This document shows positions 27,100-35,663 of a stretch of 64,000 nucleotides of DNA, piece by piece; position 1 is the stretch's first letter; the number at the start of each line of letters is the position of its first letter. Source of the stretch: CAITSH01 sp025356665 (GTDB lineage: Bacteria > Pseudomonadota > Gammaproteobacteria > Burkholderiales > SG8-39); NCBI GenBank assembly GCA_025356665.1, contig JANXRV010000129.1, positions 60,013 through 124,012 on the forward strand. The letters are read 5' to 3'. Below the pieces are notes generated by a model. The model was not told the DNA's origin, did no database searches, and saw nothing but the letters and a program-made list of their open reading frames with translations. The position numbers and the translations under genes were made by a program.

Positions 27100-27651
27100 C
27101 TAAGGCCCGGGCTTGCGCGGACCGGCCGGGCGGTTGCGCGGCTGCTTGAAGGATTTCTTGCCCTGACGGCCAACGCCACCACCGCCACCTGCGCCACCGC
27201 CGCCGCCCCCGCCTCTGGGTTGGTTGCCACCACCGCCATCACGGCGCTGACCCTGGTTCTGGCCGCCACCATCGCGACGCTGGCCCTGCACAGCACCCGG
27301 CCCCTGGCCGTTGTCACGGTTGGCCGAAGCCATGCTGATCTCAAGCTCGTTGAGTTCGTCCCACTGCGCATCGGTGCGTTCGCGCTCGGGAATGGCCATC
27401 AACTCCTTCATACGCTGGCGCGGCCCGTTGTTGTTTTGGGCCTGACGAGGCTGATTGCCGTGGTTACCCTGGTTACCCTGGTTGCCCTGGTTGCCTTGGT
27501 CGCCCTGGTTACCTTGGTTGCCCTGGTTGCCCTGGTTGCCTTGGTTACCTTCGTTGCCAGACTGATTGCCGTTGTTGGCTGGGTTTGCCTGTTCAGGCTG
27601 AACGGGTTGCTCGTTTTGATTATTTTCCATATCAGGATCTTGTGTGTTCAT
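27100..27651 (-). CDS. Low-complexity GNQ-repeat and RGG-rich protein
   Basis: This is a 183-aa hydrophilic protein of unknown function. From N to C it has an Asn/Gln/Pro-rich start, an array of about ten Gly-Asn-Gln triplets (with GDQ, GNE and GNH variants, residues 29-66), a short possibly helical block (MKELMAIPERERTDAQWDEL), and a basic Gly-rich tail with two QRRDGGG units and a poly-Gly run ending in PRNRPAGPRKPGP. No signal peptide or membrane segment is seen. RGG-like tails often bind RNA and Gln/Asn repeats favour condensates, but no function is assigned. Codon-level repetition is exact enough to show slippage or unequal exchange of 9-bp units. Confidence 0.7.
   Translation of the reverse strand: MNTQDPDMENNQNEQPVQPEQANPANNGNQSGNEGNQGNQGNQGNQGNQGDQGNQGNQGNQGNHGNQPRQAQNNNGPRQRMKELMAIPERERTDAQWDELNELEISMASANRDNGQGPGAVQGQRRDGGGQNQGQRRDGGGGNQPRGGGGGGGAGGGGGVGRQGKKSFKQPRNRPAGPRKPGP
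27455..27558. repeat. 9-bp tandem array inside the GNQ gene
   Basis: On the + strand the unit is close to TGGTTGCCC or TGGTTACCC, repeated about 11 times with single-base variants. It encodes the Gly-Asn-Gln triplets on the - strand. Confidence 0.9.
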
Positions 27652-27841
27652 CCGCCTATTATCTCATTCTCGGCCCCGCAATGGCAGGGGGGTGAGCAAA
27701 AGCCCTGTTTTGCATGGTTTTTTACACTTCCAAAGGCAAAACAGCAGGGATGCGCATGGTATTAGAATTGAACAGCGTCGCCCCGGCCCTGGTTCAACCG
27801 GTCAGGCGACCCGGTCAAAGCCAAATCTGCAGGAGAACAAC

Positions 27842-27943
27842 ATGGCCAAAAGCACTACGGACCCAAAATCCGGCCGACATTTGCACCTGCCCGGGGTCGA
27901 CGCCAAAGACCGCCGGTCACAAGCGCATTCCGCAGCCACATAA
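27842..27943 (+). CDS. Possible 33-aa small protein
   Basis: An ORF of 33 codons, beginning MAKSTTDPKSGRHLHLPG, has an AGGAGAACAAC leader that is a strong ribosome-binding site. It ends 19 bp before the MgtC gene in the same direction, so it may be a leader peptide or a small gene in the mgtC unit. The composition is polar with no domain. MgtC genes in other bacteria can have regulatory leaders, but no clear attenuator is seen here. Confidence 0.35.
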   Translation: MAKSTTDPKSGRHLHLPGVDAKDRRSQAHSAAT

Positions 27944-27962
27944 CCTGGGGGGAGACGCACAC

Positions 27963-28436
27963 ATGGATCCAATCAACGACCTCGTACTGCGACTGGTGGC
28001 CGCTACCGTGGTGGGCGGCCTCATCGGGCTTAACCGCGAAATGAAACACAAGCCGGCGGGCCTGCGCACCCATGCGCTGGTGGCGCTGGGCGCGGCGCTG
28101 GTCACTGCGGTGCCAACCTGGAGCCAGTACTTCAGCGCGGCGCATCATGCCGACGCCATCAGCCGCATCATGCAGGGCATCATCACCGGCATCGGCTTTA
28201 TCGGCGCCGGCGTGATCCTGCGCACCCATGAGGGTAGTGAAGTGCACGGTCTCACCACCGCCGCCTCGGTGTGGCTGGCCGCCTGCCTCGGCTGCGCCTG
28301 CGGCGCGGCGGCCTGGATCCCGATGGCGGCGACCTTTGTGCTGGTGCTGCTGATCCTGGTTTTCGGCGGGCCGCTTGAGCAATGGGCTATCGGTGTGCTC
28401 GATCCACATCCGCACGACAAACCGCCACCGCCCTGA
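27963..28436 (+). CDS. MgtC/SapB family inner-membrane protein
   Basis: This is a 157-aa membrane protein with four hydrophobic segments. LVAATVVGGLIGLNREMKHKPAGLRTHALVALGAAL and GIGFIGAGVILRTHEG are the MgtC core motifs. In pathogens MgtC restrains ATP synthase and helps growth at low magnesium; in this context it is more likely a general membrane protein. The ATG at 27963 follows GGGGGGAGA. It lacks the C-terminal soluble domain of long MgtC proteins and ends in a His/Pro tail. Confidence 0.9.
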   Translation: MDPINDLVLRLVAATVVGGLIGLNREMKHKPAGLRTHALVALGAALVTAVPTWSQYFSAAHHADAISRIMQGIITGIGFIGAGVILRTHEGSEVHGLTTAASVWLAACLGCACGAAAWIPMAATFVLVLLILVFGGPLEQWAIGVLDPHPHDKPPPP

Positions 28437-28507
28437 ACGGCACTAAGGCTCGACTGGGCCGGCGCGTTGTGCAATCCGGTTACGCCGGGTGCGCCGCGCG
28501 ATCCGCC

Positions 28508-28816
28508 TTATGCCGCTGTCAGCACGTGCACGGTGCGAACGGCGATCATGTCCTTGACCTTGGCGGCATAGGCGGCCATATGCGGCGCGGCGGCGTGGGC
28601 CTTGAGCGCGTCCATGGTCGCCCACTTCTCGATGACCAGAAAACTATCCGGCCCCGCCTTGGACTGGAATGGCGGCGCCGGATCGGCATCGACGACCGGT
28701 CCGTATTCGATACAACCGGCTTCGGCGTGCACCGAGGGCACGTTGGCGCGAAAATGTGTGAGTATGGATTCGCGCAAGCCGGGCTTGGCGGTGATGACGG
28801 CGACGACGTGGATCAT
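28508..28816 (-). CDS. ABM-domain quinol monooxygenase-like protein
   Basis: This is a 102-aa antibiotic biosynthesis monooxygenase-fold protein (YgiN-like). IHVVAVITAKPGLRESI and the closing AAKVKDMIAVRTVHVL fit the alpha+beta barrel half, usually a dimer. The ATG at 28816 is preceded by GAGGAG; the longer in-frame reading from 28906 overlaps the marC leader region. It stands 29 bp downstream of marC in the same direction and may be cotranscribed. The substrate is unknown. Confidence 0.88.
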   Translation of the reverse strand: MIHVVAVITAKPGLRESILTHFRANVPSVHAEAGCIEYGPVVDADPAPPFQSKAGPDSFLVIEKWATMDALKAHAAAPHMAAYAAKVKDMIAVRTVHVLTAA

Positions 28817-28845
28817 GGCGTTTTTCTCCTCGGTGTTTGACAGCT

Positions 28846-29514
28846 TCAGGGACTCAGGTGGTTGAGCTCGGCCCAACCGGTCCACATGATTTCGATGCCG
28901 ATGCAAAGCAGGATGAAGGCGGTAAGGCGCATCATCACCATGGTGCCGATCTCACCCAGCCATCCGAGCACTTGCCCCGCACGGCTGAACACCAGGTAGA
29001 GCACCAGCGCGATCAGCAGCGCGCCGAGCATCGACACCAGCGCGCCGGCGATGAACAACAGCGGCGACTTCGGGATGCTCGCCCCGAGCGCGATCGACGC
29101 GGCAATGGTGCCCGGCCCGGTGGTAAGCGGAAAGGTAATCGGAAAAAAACTCCGCCGCACGATTTCCTCGTCCGACAGATGGCCGGCTTTTTCAGCCGCC
29201 ACCGCTTTGAGGCCATCGGCATCGCGGCTCTCGAGCATGCGCCATGCGGTGGCGGCGACGAGCAAGCCGCCGCCGATGCGCACGATGGGCAGCGAGATGC
29301 CAAACAACTCGAGCACATAATTACCCACCAGCATGGACACCACGACCACCAGCCAGCTATTGATCGCCACCTGGCGCGCCAGCCGCCTGGCCACCGACTT
29401 GTCGCCGCCGGTGGTGGCGACAAACAGCGGCGCCGAGCTGAGCGGATTGATGATGGGCAGCAGCGTCAGCGGCACCAGCACCAGGGCTTTTAAAAACGGA
29501 ACCGTCCACTCCAT
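28846..29514 (-). CDS. MarC family membrane protein
   Basis: This is a 222-aa inner-membrane protein with six hydrophobic segments. ALVLVPLTLLPIINPLSSAP at the N-terminus and FPLTTGPGTIAASIALG in the middle are the two inverted NPxxxxP/TGPG-type halves of the family. The biological role of MarC proteins is unsettled. The ATG at 29514 is used because the first helix begins right after it. Confidence 0.93.
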   Translation of the reverse strand: MEWTVPFLKALVLVPLTLLPIINPLSSAPLFVATTGGDKSVARRLARQVAINSWLVVVVSMLVGNYVLELFGISLPIVRIGGGLLVAATAWRMLESRDADGLKAVAAEKAGHLSDEEIVRRSFFPITFPLTTGPGTIAASIALGASIPKSPLLFIAGALVSMLGALLIALVLYLVFSRAGQVLGWLGEIGTMVMMRLTAFILLCIGIEIMWTGWAELNHLSP

Positions 29515-29599
29515 GCGCACTCCAGGGCTGGCCCGCAAACAACAGCAAGGGCCGGAGCAGGCATTCTAGAGCAATGCCGGCCCGCCGCCGCTTCAACCC

Positions 29600-29640
29600 A
29601 GCACCTGGGACCCGGGACCCGGGATCCGGGATCCGGTTCA
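29600..29640. repeat. Short GGGAYCCG tandem repeat
   Basis: Four imperfect 8-bp units (GGGACCCG, then GGATCCGG variants) lie between the marC leader and the end of cbpM. The sequence can fold on itself and may end cbpM transcription, but it lacks a T run. Confidence 0.5.
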
Positions 29641-29655
29641 CACAGCCTGCGGCGA

Positions 29656-30018
29656 TTATGGTGATGGTGTTGATTGTGGCAACTGCGCCCGCAACGCGCC
29701 AACCTCGGCCTCGAGCACGCGGATGCGCTCAAGGTAAGCGAGCGCGAGTGCGAGCGCACTGGTGTCAAGTTCGAAGCTCGTACGCAGGCGCGCGGCGGTG
29801 CGCACCGTCAACACACAGGCGCCGCTGAACACCCAGTGCGCCTCGTGCAACTCGTGTACCTCGTTGAGGTTATTCGGTGCAAGCGCGCCGTAATCGATGA
29901 GTTCGTGCAACTCGGAGGGCGAAAAATCCGACAGTCGCGCCAGTTCGGCGAACGATACGGCGCTGTGCGCGTCCAGCCAGGCGGCTGCGTCCGACAGGTC
30001 ATCCGGATCAAACTGCAT
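29656..30018 (-). CDS. cbpM: Chaperone modulator CbpM
   Basis: This is a 120-aa MerR-like helical protein that binds the J domain of CbpA and inhibits its cochaperone activity. LSDFSPSELHELIDYGALAP is the family helix-turn-helix-like region, followed by LRTSFELDTSALALALAYLE and a C-terminal coiled coil (RIRVLEAEVGALRAQL). The start overlaps the cbpA stop by 11 bp, so the pair is coexpressed. Confidence 0.92.
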   Translation of the reverse strand: MQFDPDDLSDAAAWLDAHSAVSFAELARLSDFSPSELHELIDYGALAPNNLNEVHELHEAHWVFSGACVLTVRTAARLRTSFELDTSALALALAYLERIRVLEAEVGALRAQLPQSTPSP

Positions 30019-31066
30019 GCTTCACCCCTTGCTCGAAATGGCCGCGCGGATTGAAAGTCGCGTCCTCGGCCAACTGTTGATACAAAATCTTGTCCTTGGC
30101 GCTGACCTGCCCGGGCACGACGATCTGCACCAGCACATACAGATCACCGGCGGCGTCACTTTCACCTTTGCCCCGGGCATGCGGCGGTTTGGGCAGGCCG
30201 CGCCCGCCAAGGCGCAGCTTGCGCCCGGCCTGCGTGCCCGGGGGCACCTTGAGCTGCACCGCGCCCCCGGGCGTGGGCACTTGCACCGTGGCCCCCAGCA
30301 CCGCCTCCCAGGGCGTGAGCGGCAGGTCGATGTACAGATCGTGGCCGCTGGCGCGGAACAGCGCGTGCGGATGCAGCGCGATATTCAGGTAGAGGTCGCC
30401 CTCGGGTCCACCATTGAGGCCCTTGCCGCCCTTGCCGCGCAAACGCAGGCGCTGGCCATCGATGGCGCCCTTGGGAACACGCGCCTTAAACGAACGCGGC
30501 ACACGGCGCACCATGCCGCTGCCGTCATATTCGGGCATGGACAACTCGAGCTCGACAAGCGTGCCGGCAAAGGCTTCTTCAAGCGTGATGTGCGCGGTGA
30601 CCTCGTAGTCCTGCCCGGGAATGGGCGGCATCTGAGCCGACCCACTGCGCGCGCCCGGTCCACCCTGGCCACCCTGGCCACTCTGGCCACTCTGGCCACC
30701 CGCTCCACCACGCGGTCCGCCGCCGGCGGCAAAGTGCGCAAACAAGTCGGACAAATCAATGTCCTCGAATCCGCCCTGCGCGTTGCCGCCAACCCCCCTT
30801 GCGCCACCCTGGCCACCCCAGTCAGGCGGCGGACGAAAATCTTCGCCCGGCTGGTAACGGCCGAGCTGGTCATAGGCGGCGCGTTTGTCTTTGTCCTTGA
30901 GCGTGGCATAGGCCTCGGCGGCCGCCTTGAATTTTTCCTCGCCCGCCGGGTCCTTGGAGACGTCGGGATGGTATTTGTGCGCGAGCTTGCGATAGGCCTT
31001 TTTGATCGCGGCCTCATCGGCGTCGCGGGCGACACCCAGGATGGCGTAGTAGTCCTTGTATTTCAT
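30008..31066 (-). CDS. cbpA: Curved-DNA-binding protein CbpA (DnaJ-type)
   Basis: This is a 352-aa DnaJ homologue without a zinc finger. The J domain (residues 1-70) has HPD at 33-35; a Gly-rich linker follows, holding a GGQSGQSGQGGQGG stretch from 9-bp repeats; then two C-terminal substrate-binding beta domains (EVTAHITLEEAFAGT; GDLYLNIALHPHALF). It cooperates with DnaK and can associate with curved DNA. GGGAG precedes the ATG. Confidence 0.94.
   Translation of the reverse strand: MKYKDYYAILGVARDADEAAIKKAYRKLAHKYHPDVSKDPAGEEKFKAAAEAYATLKDKDKRAAYDQLGRYQPGEDFRPPPDWGGQGGARGVGGNAQGGFEDIDLSDLFAHFAAGGGPRGGAGGQSGQSGQGGQGGPGARSGSAQMPPIPGQDYEVTAHITLEEAFAGTLVELELSMPEYDGSGMVRRVPRSFKARVPKGAIDGQRLRLRGKGGKGLNGGPEGDLYLNIALHPHALFRASGHDLYIDLPLTPWEAVLGATVQVPTPGGAVQLKVPPGTQAGRKLRLGGRGLPKPPHARGKGESDAAGDLYVLVQIVVPGQVSAKDKILYQQLAEDATFNPRGHFEQGVKHAV
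30659..30703. repeat. 9-bp tandem array in the cbpA linker
   Basis: About five units of the type CCACCCTGG/CCACTCTGG encode the Gly/Gln/Ser linker of CbpA. This is one of four 9-bp arrays in the window. Confidence 0.85.
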
Positions 31067-31344
31067 AAAGCGGCTCCCGGCGGTACATCGTGCACTGCTT
31101 GATTACAACATGTTGGCATATGGGATCGAAACCACCACTATTCAACCGTGTCCGGACGGGAAAGTTGGGGCACCGCCAATGCACTAGACTGTGAAAGCGC
31201 GGCAAGACAGACATGGGACATCCGCGCCGTACGCACAGTTCATCCCAACTAAAACGCTGGAAACCCGCGTCTGGCGCGGCTTTCCAGCCACCTTGCGATT
31301 CAAACCTCAACGAGCATCAACACCACACAGGAGAGACTCGAACC
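31067..31344. other. Divergent intergenic region between cbpA and the small membrane protein gene
   Basis: The region must hold promoters for both genes. A repeated phrase of the form CGTCTGGCGCGGCTTTCCAG is visible but no dyad or clear -35/-10 pair was found. Nothing coding is supported. Confidence 0.4.
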
Positions 31345-31557
31345 ATGTCCGAAACATCCAACTCAAGCACACACGAGGTCATTGTCACCGACATCAGGAT
31401 TCCGTTCTGGTCCATGGTCGTGCTGATGGTCAAATGGGCGATCGCGGCGATTCCGGCGGTCATCATCCTGATTGTCATCATCAGCCTATTCGCTGCGGCG
31501 CTGGGCGCGATCTTTGGCAGCGGCTGGCACCAGATCGGCCCGGGGCACTGGATGTAG
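31345..31557 (+). CDS. Small single-span membrane protein
   Basis: This is a 70-aa protein with a polar N-terminus (MSETSNSSTHEVIVTDIRIP) and a long hydrophobic stretch from about residue 21 to 58 that could form one or two membrane helices, ending GSGWHQIGPGHWM. GGAGAGA lies upstream of the ATG. The layout fits small, uncharacterised inner-membrane proteins of betaproteobacteria. No function is assigned. Confidence 0.65.
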   Translation: MSETSNSSTHEVIVTDIRIPFWSMVVLMVKWAIAAIPAVIILIVIISLFAAALGAIFGSGWHQIGPGHWM

Positions 31558-31872
31558 TTATCCGGCACACGAACATACACGCACACGCACGCACAAACGT
31601 AAGCCCGCCGACAGACGGCCTTATTACAATAAATCGCCAGCCGCCTGTCAGCCAGCTGTGCCGCCAAGCGTTAAAGGTCTATGAGTTAAAGATCTACGAG
31701 TTTAAGCATCAAAGGTCAAAGCCCCTTATACGATCCGGGGATACAGAAAAAACACAAACGCTTGAACTGTCATTCCTGCTCTACCAGGCGGCCACACACC
31801 ACCGTGACCCACCCCTACTCTCCACCCACCGCGCCCATCGCCCTTGCCGCCCGTTCAGCCGCGATCGCTTCT
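31558..31872. other. Intergenic region with no recognised feature
   Basis: About 315 bp between the small membrane protein gene and the DUF1800 gene. It contains ACAC-rich sequence near 31567-31600 and direct phrases of the AAAGATCTACGAG type near 31680-31710. An in-frame extension of the DUF1800 ORF begins at 31762 but looks noncoding. Confidence 0.4.
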
Positions 31873-33492
31873 ATGGCCACTATGACTTCTATGACTCCTA
31901 GAACATTGGCGAACAGGGTGGCCATTGTGGTGATTGCCGCGCTTGGCGCCGCGCTTGTCGCGGGCTGCACGCCCTTCGGCCCGGTCGGCATGGACGCCTC
32001 CGCCAACGCCCGCACCACGGCGTCGGACAATGCGAGTACGCCACAACTGCAACTGCTGCACCAATTGTCAATGGTCAACCGCATCACCTGGGGCGCGACG
32101 CCCAGCCTGATGCAGCAGGTGTCAACCCTGGGCACCGACCACTACATCGAGCTGCAACTGCAGCCGGCGCAGCACCCGATACTGCCAGCTGCGGTGCAGC
32201 AACAGATCGAAGGCATGAGCATCACGCAAAGGCCGCCAGACCAACTGGTGTTCGAACTGGAGAAAAAGCGCAGGGACGGCGATGCACTCGCCGACCCCGA
32301 CCTGAAAAAAGCCGCGCAGCAGGCCTACCAGCAGGAACTCGCGCGCCTCGCGCGCGAGGCGATGACACGGACAACGCTACGCGCCCTGTATTCGCCCGGC
32401 CAGCTCCAAGAGCAGATGATCTGGTTCTGGATGAACCATTTCAACGTGCACCAGAACAAAAACAATCTGCGCGCGCTGATCGGCGACTACGAGGAGCGCG
32501 CCATCCGTCCGCGCGCGCTGGGCCGCTTCCGCGACCTGCTGGGCGCCACCGTGCACCACCCGGCCATGCTGCGCTACCTCGACAACGAGCAGAACGCCGC
32601 CGGACGCATCAACGAGAACTACGCACGCGAGCTGATGGAGCTGCACACGCTGGGTGTGAACAGCGGCTACACGCAAACGGACGTGCAGGAGCTGGCGCGC
32701 ATCCTGACCGGCGTGGGCGTGAACATGACACCAAACAAACCCCGGCTGCGCCCCGAGCTGCAAAGCCAGTATGTGCGCGAAGGCCTGTTCGAGTTCAACC
32801 CCGCCCGCCACGATTACGGCGACAAGCTGTTTTTACGCCGTCCGATCAAAGGCCGCGGCTTGGCAGAACTTGATGAGGCACTCGACCGCCTCGCGCGCGA
32901 ACCGGCGACGGCGCGCTTTGTCGCGCACAAGCTGGCGCTGTATTTTGTGTCCGACAAACCGCCGGCGGCGCTGGTGGGGCGGCTGGCCGGCACGTTTGCC
33001 TCCAGCGACGGTGACATCAGCGCGGTGTTGCGCGAACTGTTCGCATCGCGCGAGTTCCGCGATTCGCTCGGCAAAAAATTCAAGGACCCGGTGCACTACG
33101 TGGTTTCGGCGGTGCGCCTCGCCTACGACGACAAACCCATCCTCAACGCCGGGCCGATGATCGGCTGGTTCACCCGCATGGGCGAGCCGCTGTTCTCGCG
33201 CGAGACGCCGGACGGTTTTGCGCTGACCCAGGCGGCCTGGGCGAGCCCGGGCCAGATGACCACGCGCTTTGAGATAGCCAAGGCCATAGGCTCGGGCAGC
33301 GCCGGCCTGTTCAAGACCGACGGCCCGCAGCCGCTGGAGCGCGCCGCCTTTCCGCAAATCGCCAACGCGCTGTTTTTTGGCACCATGCAGCGGTCTCTCA
33401 GCAAAACCACGCGCGAGGCACTGGACCAGGCCAATTCGCCGCAGGAATGGAACACCTTCCTGCTGTCCTCGCCCGAGTTCATGAACCGCTGA
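31873..33492 (+). CDS. DUF1800 domain lipoprotein
   Basis: This is a DUF1800 protein of about 539 aa. The start is uncertain; ATGs at 31873, 31882 and 31891 all precede a lipoprotein-type signal ending ALVAGC, and none has a strong ribosome-binding site. The domain spans most of the length with ITWGATPSLMQQV, MIWFWMNHFNVHQNKNNLRA, NENYARELMELHTLGV and GFALTQAAWASPGQMTTRFE. DUF1800 proteins are nearly always encoded next to DUF1501 proteins and are secreted; their reaction is unknown. The DUF1501 gene follows after 35 bp. Confidence 0.88.
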   Translation: MATMTSMTPRTLANRVAIVVIAALGAALVAGCTPFGPVGMDASANARTTASDNASTPQLQLLHQLSMVNRITWGATPSLMQQVSTLGTDHYIELQLQPAQHPILPAAVQQQIEGMSITQRPPDQLVFELEKKRRDGDALADPDLKKAAQQAYQQELARLAREAMTRTTLRALYSPGQLQEQMIWFWMNHFNVHQNKNNLRALIGDYEERAIRPRALGRFRDLLGATVHHPAMLRYLDNEQNAAGRINENYARELMELHTLGVNSGYTQTDVQELARILTGVGVNMTPNKPRLRPELQSQYVREGLFEFNPARHDYGDKLFLRRPIKGRGLAELDEALDRLAREPATARFVAHKLALYFVSDKPPAALVGRLAGTFASSDGDISAVLRELFASREFRDSLGKKFKDPVHYVVSAVRLAYDDKPILNAGPMIGWFTRMGEPLFSRETPDGFALTQAAWASPGQMTTRFEIAKAIGSGSAGLFKTDGPQPLERAAFPQIANALFFGTMQRSLSKTTREALDQANSPQEWNTFLLSSPEFMNR

Positions 33493-33527
33493 GCGCGGAT
33501 CGCCCTGAAAGAAACGGAGCCGACTCC

Positions 33528-34724
33528 ATGCACCGCCGTGATCTTCTCAAGACCCTTGCCGCCGGCACCCTCGCCAGCGCGGCGGGGCGGCTGTTTGCCG
33601 CGCCTGCCACCAACGCGAGGCTGCTGTTGGTGTTCATGCGCGGCGGCTACGACGCCGCCAATCTGCTGGTGCCCGTGTCCAGCCCTTTTTATTACGAGTC
33701 GCGGCCCAACATCGCCGTGGCGCGGCCGGGCACAGCGCCCAACGCCGCCATCGAACTCAACGCCGATTGGGGCCTGCATCCAGCGCTGCGCGACACGGTG
33801 TTTCCGCTCTACCAAAAGGGACAAGCCGCGTTCATTGCGTTTGCCGGCACCGACGACCTGACACGCAGCCACTTCGAGACGCAAGACGGCATCGAACTGG
33901 GCCAGACGCTCAACCAGAGCCGCGACTACGGCTCGGGCTTCCTCAACCGGCTGGTCGGCGTGCTCGCCGGCGCGCCGGCGCGGGCGCGACCTATCGCCTT
34001 CACCGAGCAACTGCCGATTGTGCTGCGCGGCGAGGCGCAGGCGGCCAACATGGCGCTCAAATCCATAGGCAGGCCGGGCGTCGATCAGCGCCAGGCGGCG
34101 ATCATCAGCGCGATGTACCGCAACACCGCGCTCAGCGCCCCGGTAAGCGAAGGCTTCAACGTGCGCGAGGAGGTAATGCAGGGCATGGCCGGCGAAATGG
34201 CGGCCGCCAGCCGCGGCGCGATCAGCGCCAAGGGCTTCGAGCTCGAGGGGCGGCGCATCGCCACGCTGATGAAGGAGCAGTTCAACATCGGCTTCGTCGA
34301 CGTCGGCGGCTGGGACACGCACGTGGGCGAAGGCGGCGGCAGCGGCTACCTCGCCGGCCGCCTGGAGGAACTCGGCCGCGGCCTCGCCGGTTTTGCCGAG
34401 GAAATGGGCGCATCGTGGCAAGACACGGTCGTGGTGGTACTAAGCGAATTCGGGCGCACCTTGCGCGAGAACGGCAGCCACGGCACCGATCACGGACACG
34501 GCAGCGTCTACTGGGTGCTGGGCGGCGGCCTGCATGGCGCCAGGGTGGCCGGCGAGCAGGTCAGCGTGCGCCAGAGCACGCTGTTCCAAAACCGCGACTA
34601 CCCGGTGCTCAACGACTATCGCGCGCTGTTCGGCGGCCTGTTCAAGCGCATGTACGGATTGAGCGCGGCGCAGTCAAACCGCGTTTTTGCCGGCGTCGCG
34701 CCCGCCGATCTCGGACTGCTTTAG
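33528..34724 (+). CDS. DUF1501 domain protein, Tat-type signal
   Basis: This is a 398-aa protein of the sulfatase/alkaline-phosphatase-like superfamily. MHRRDLLKTLAAGTLASAAG is a twin-arginine leader, so the product is likely exported folded. VFMRGGYDAANLLVPV, GWDTHVGEG and SEFGRTLRENGSHGTDHGHG are the family metal-site-like motifs. The start at 33528 has CGGAG upstream and follows the DUF1800 gene. Its TAG stop overlaps the stop of the remnant gene on the opposite strand. Confidence 0.9.
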   Translation: MHRRDLLKTLAAGTLASAAGRLFAAPATNARLLLVFMRGGYDAANLLVPVSSPFYYESRPNIAVARPGTAPNAAIELNADWGLHPALRDTVFPLYQKGQAAFIAFAGTDDLTRSHFETQDGIELGQTLNQSRDYGSGFLNRLVGVLAGAPARARPIAFTEQLPIVLRGEAQAANMALKSIGRPGVDQRQAAIISAMYRNTALSAPVSEGFNVREEVMQGMAGEMAAASRGAISAKGFELEGRRIATLMKEQFNIGFVDVGGWDTHVGEGGGSGYLAGRLEELGRGLAGFAEEMGASWQDTVVVVLSEFGRTLRENGSHGTDHGHGSVYWVLGGGLHGARVAGEQVSVRQSTLFQNRDYPVLNDYRALFGGLFKRMYGLSAAQSNRVFAGVAPADLGLL

Positions 34725-34897
34725 CGCAAGTGGCAGGCCACCCGGTACGCGCCACGGGTGGCAACCTCGGGCACGGTGCGGGCGAAGCGCGCGCGCTCAA
34801 TGCGATAACCGGCATCGGCCGCCGCCCCTGCCGAGTACTGGAACACGCCCGGTGCATACCGGTAGTTGCCCGGCGCAAATTGATTGGTCTTCGACAT
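34721..34897 (-). pseudogene. Probable N-terminal remnant of a small enzyme gene
   Basis: This 58-codon ORF starts MSKTNQFAPGNYRYAPGVFQ and continues YSAGAAADAGYRIERARFA, which resembles the N-terminus of a Rid-like family annotated after 2-amino-5-chloromuconate deaminase CnbZ; that link is from memory. After about residue 40 the sequence becomes unlike the family and ends within three bases of the DUF1501 stop. A GAGGAG site lies upstream. It stands 20 bp after livF, so it was probably the enzyme gene cotranscribed with the ABC importer and later cut. Confidence 0.4.
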
Positions 34898-34916
34898 CTC
34901 GCGCACTCCTCTGTGC

Positions 34917-35663
34917 TCACAAACTTGTTTCGTCAGCCAGGGCACCCAGATAGGCGCGCCGGATCGCCGGGTCGCCCATCAGATCTGCGCTGGCGCCACT
35001 TTGCACGATGCGGCCCATATCCATCACGTAGGCCGTGCTGGACAACTCCAGCGCCGCCACCACATCCTGCTCAACCACCAGGATGGACAGGCCTTCACGG
35101 TTCAGCACCTGCAGCGCCTCCACCAGCTGCTCCGCCAGCAAGGGCGACAAACCCAGTGACAGTTCATCGATCATCAGCAGGCGTGGCGCGCTCATCAACC
35201 CGCGGCCAATCGCACACATTTGCTGCTCGCCGCCAGACATGGTGCCTGCCGCTTGGGCACGACGCTCATACAGCTTGGGAAACATGGCGTAGACCCGCTC
35301 CATGTCTCGCTTTATGGCAGCCGCTGGATCGCGTCGTGCATAGGCACCCATGAGCAGATTGTCTTCCACGTTCATGGCACTGAACAGGCGCCTGCCTTCG
35401 GGCACGTGGGCAATGCCCGCTGCCAAAATCGCTTTGGGATCGCGCCCCTGCAGGGCACGCCCTTCCCATTCAATGCTGCCCGCGCCGGGCGTGATTAACC
35501 CGGACAAAGCACGCATCAGGGTCGATTTGCCGGCGCCGTTGGAACCGACCAGGGCCGTGATCTCGCCTCGACGCAGCGTGAGGTCGATCCCCCACAGCAC
35601 GGTGATTTCGCCGTAGCCCGCTTCCAGCCCGTTCACGCGCAGCAAGTGGGAAGACTCGCTCAT
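34917..35663 (-). CDS. Branched-chain-type ABC transporter ATPase (LivF-like)
   Basis: This is a 248-aa ATPase. Walker A GSNGAGKST is at residues 40-48; the signature MSGGEQQM and Walker B LLMIDELSLG follow. It overlaps the LivG-like gene by 4 bp. Together with the four upstream genes it forms a high-affinity importer of the LivKHMGF type. These importers carry aromatic acids, amides or amino acids; the specific substrate is not shown. Confidence 0.94.
   Translation of the reverse strand: MSESSHLLRVNGLEAGYGEITVLWGIDLTLRRGEITALVGSNGAGKSTLMRALSGLITPGAGSIEWEGRALQGRDPKAILAAGIAHVPEGRRLFSAMNVEDNLLMGAYARRDPAAAIKRDMERVYAMFPKLYERRAQAAGTMSGGEQQMCAIGRGLMSAPRLLMIDELSLGLSPLLAEQLVEALQVLNREGLSILVVEQDVVAALELSSTAYVMDMGRIVQSGASADLMGDPAIRRAYLGALADETSL

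Noticed and set aside
27455..27558. Repeat array considered as CRISPR
   Set aside because: Units are contiguous 9-mers without spacers and code for Gly-Asn-Gln; no cas gene is present. The arrays at 43059 and 53863 were rejected for the same reason.
33767..35353. 528-aa open frame on the + strand across DUF1501 and livF
   Set aside because: It is out of frame with DUF1501 and antisense to livF, with low-complexity Arg/Ala sequence.
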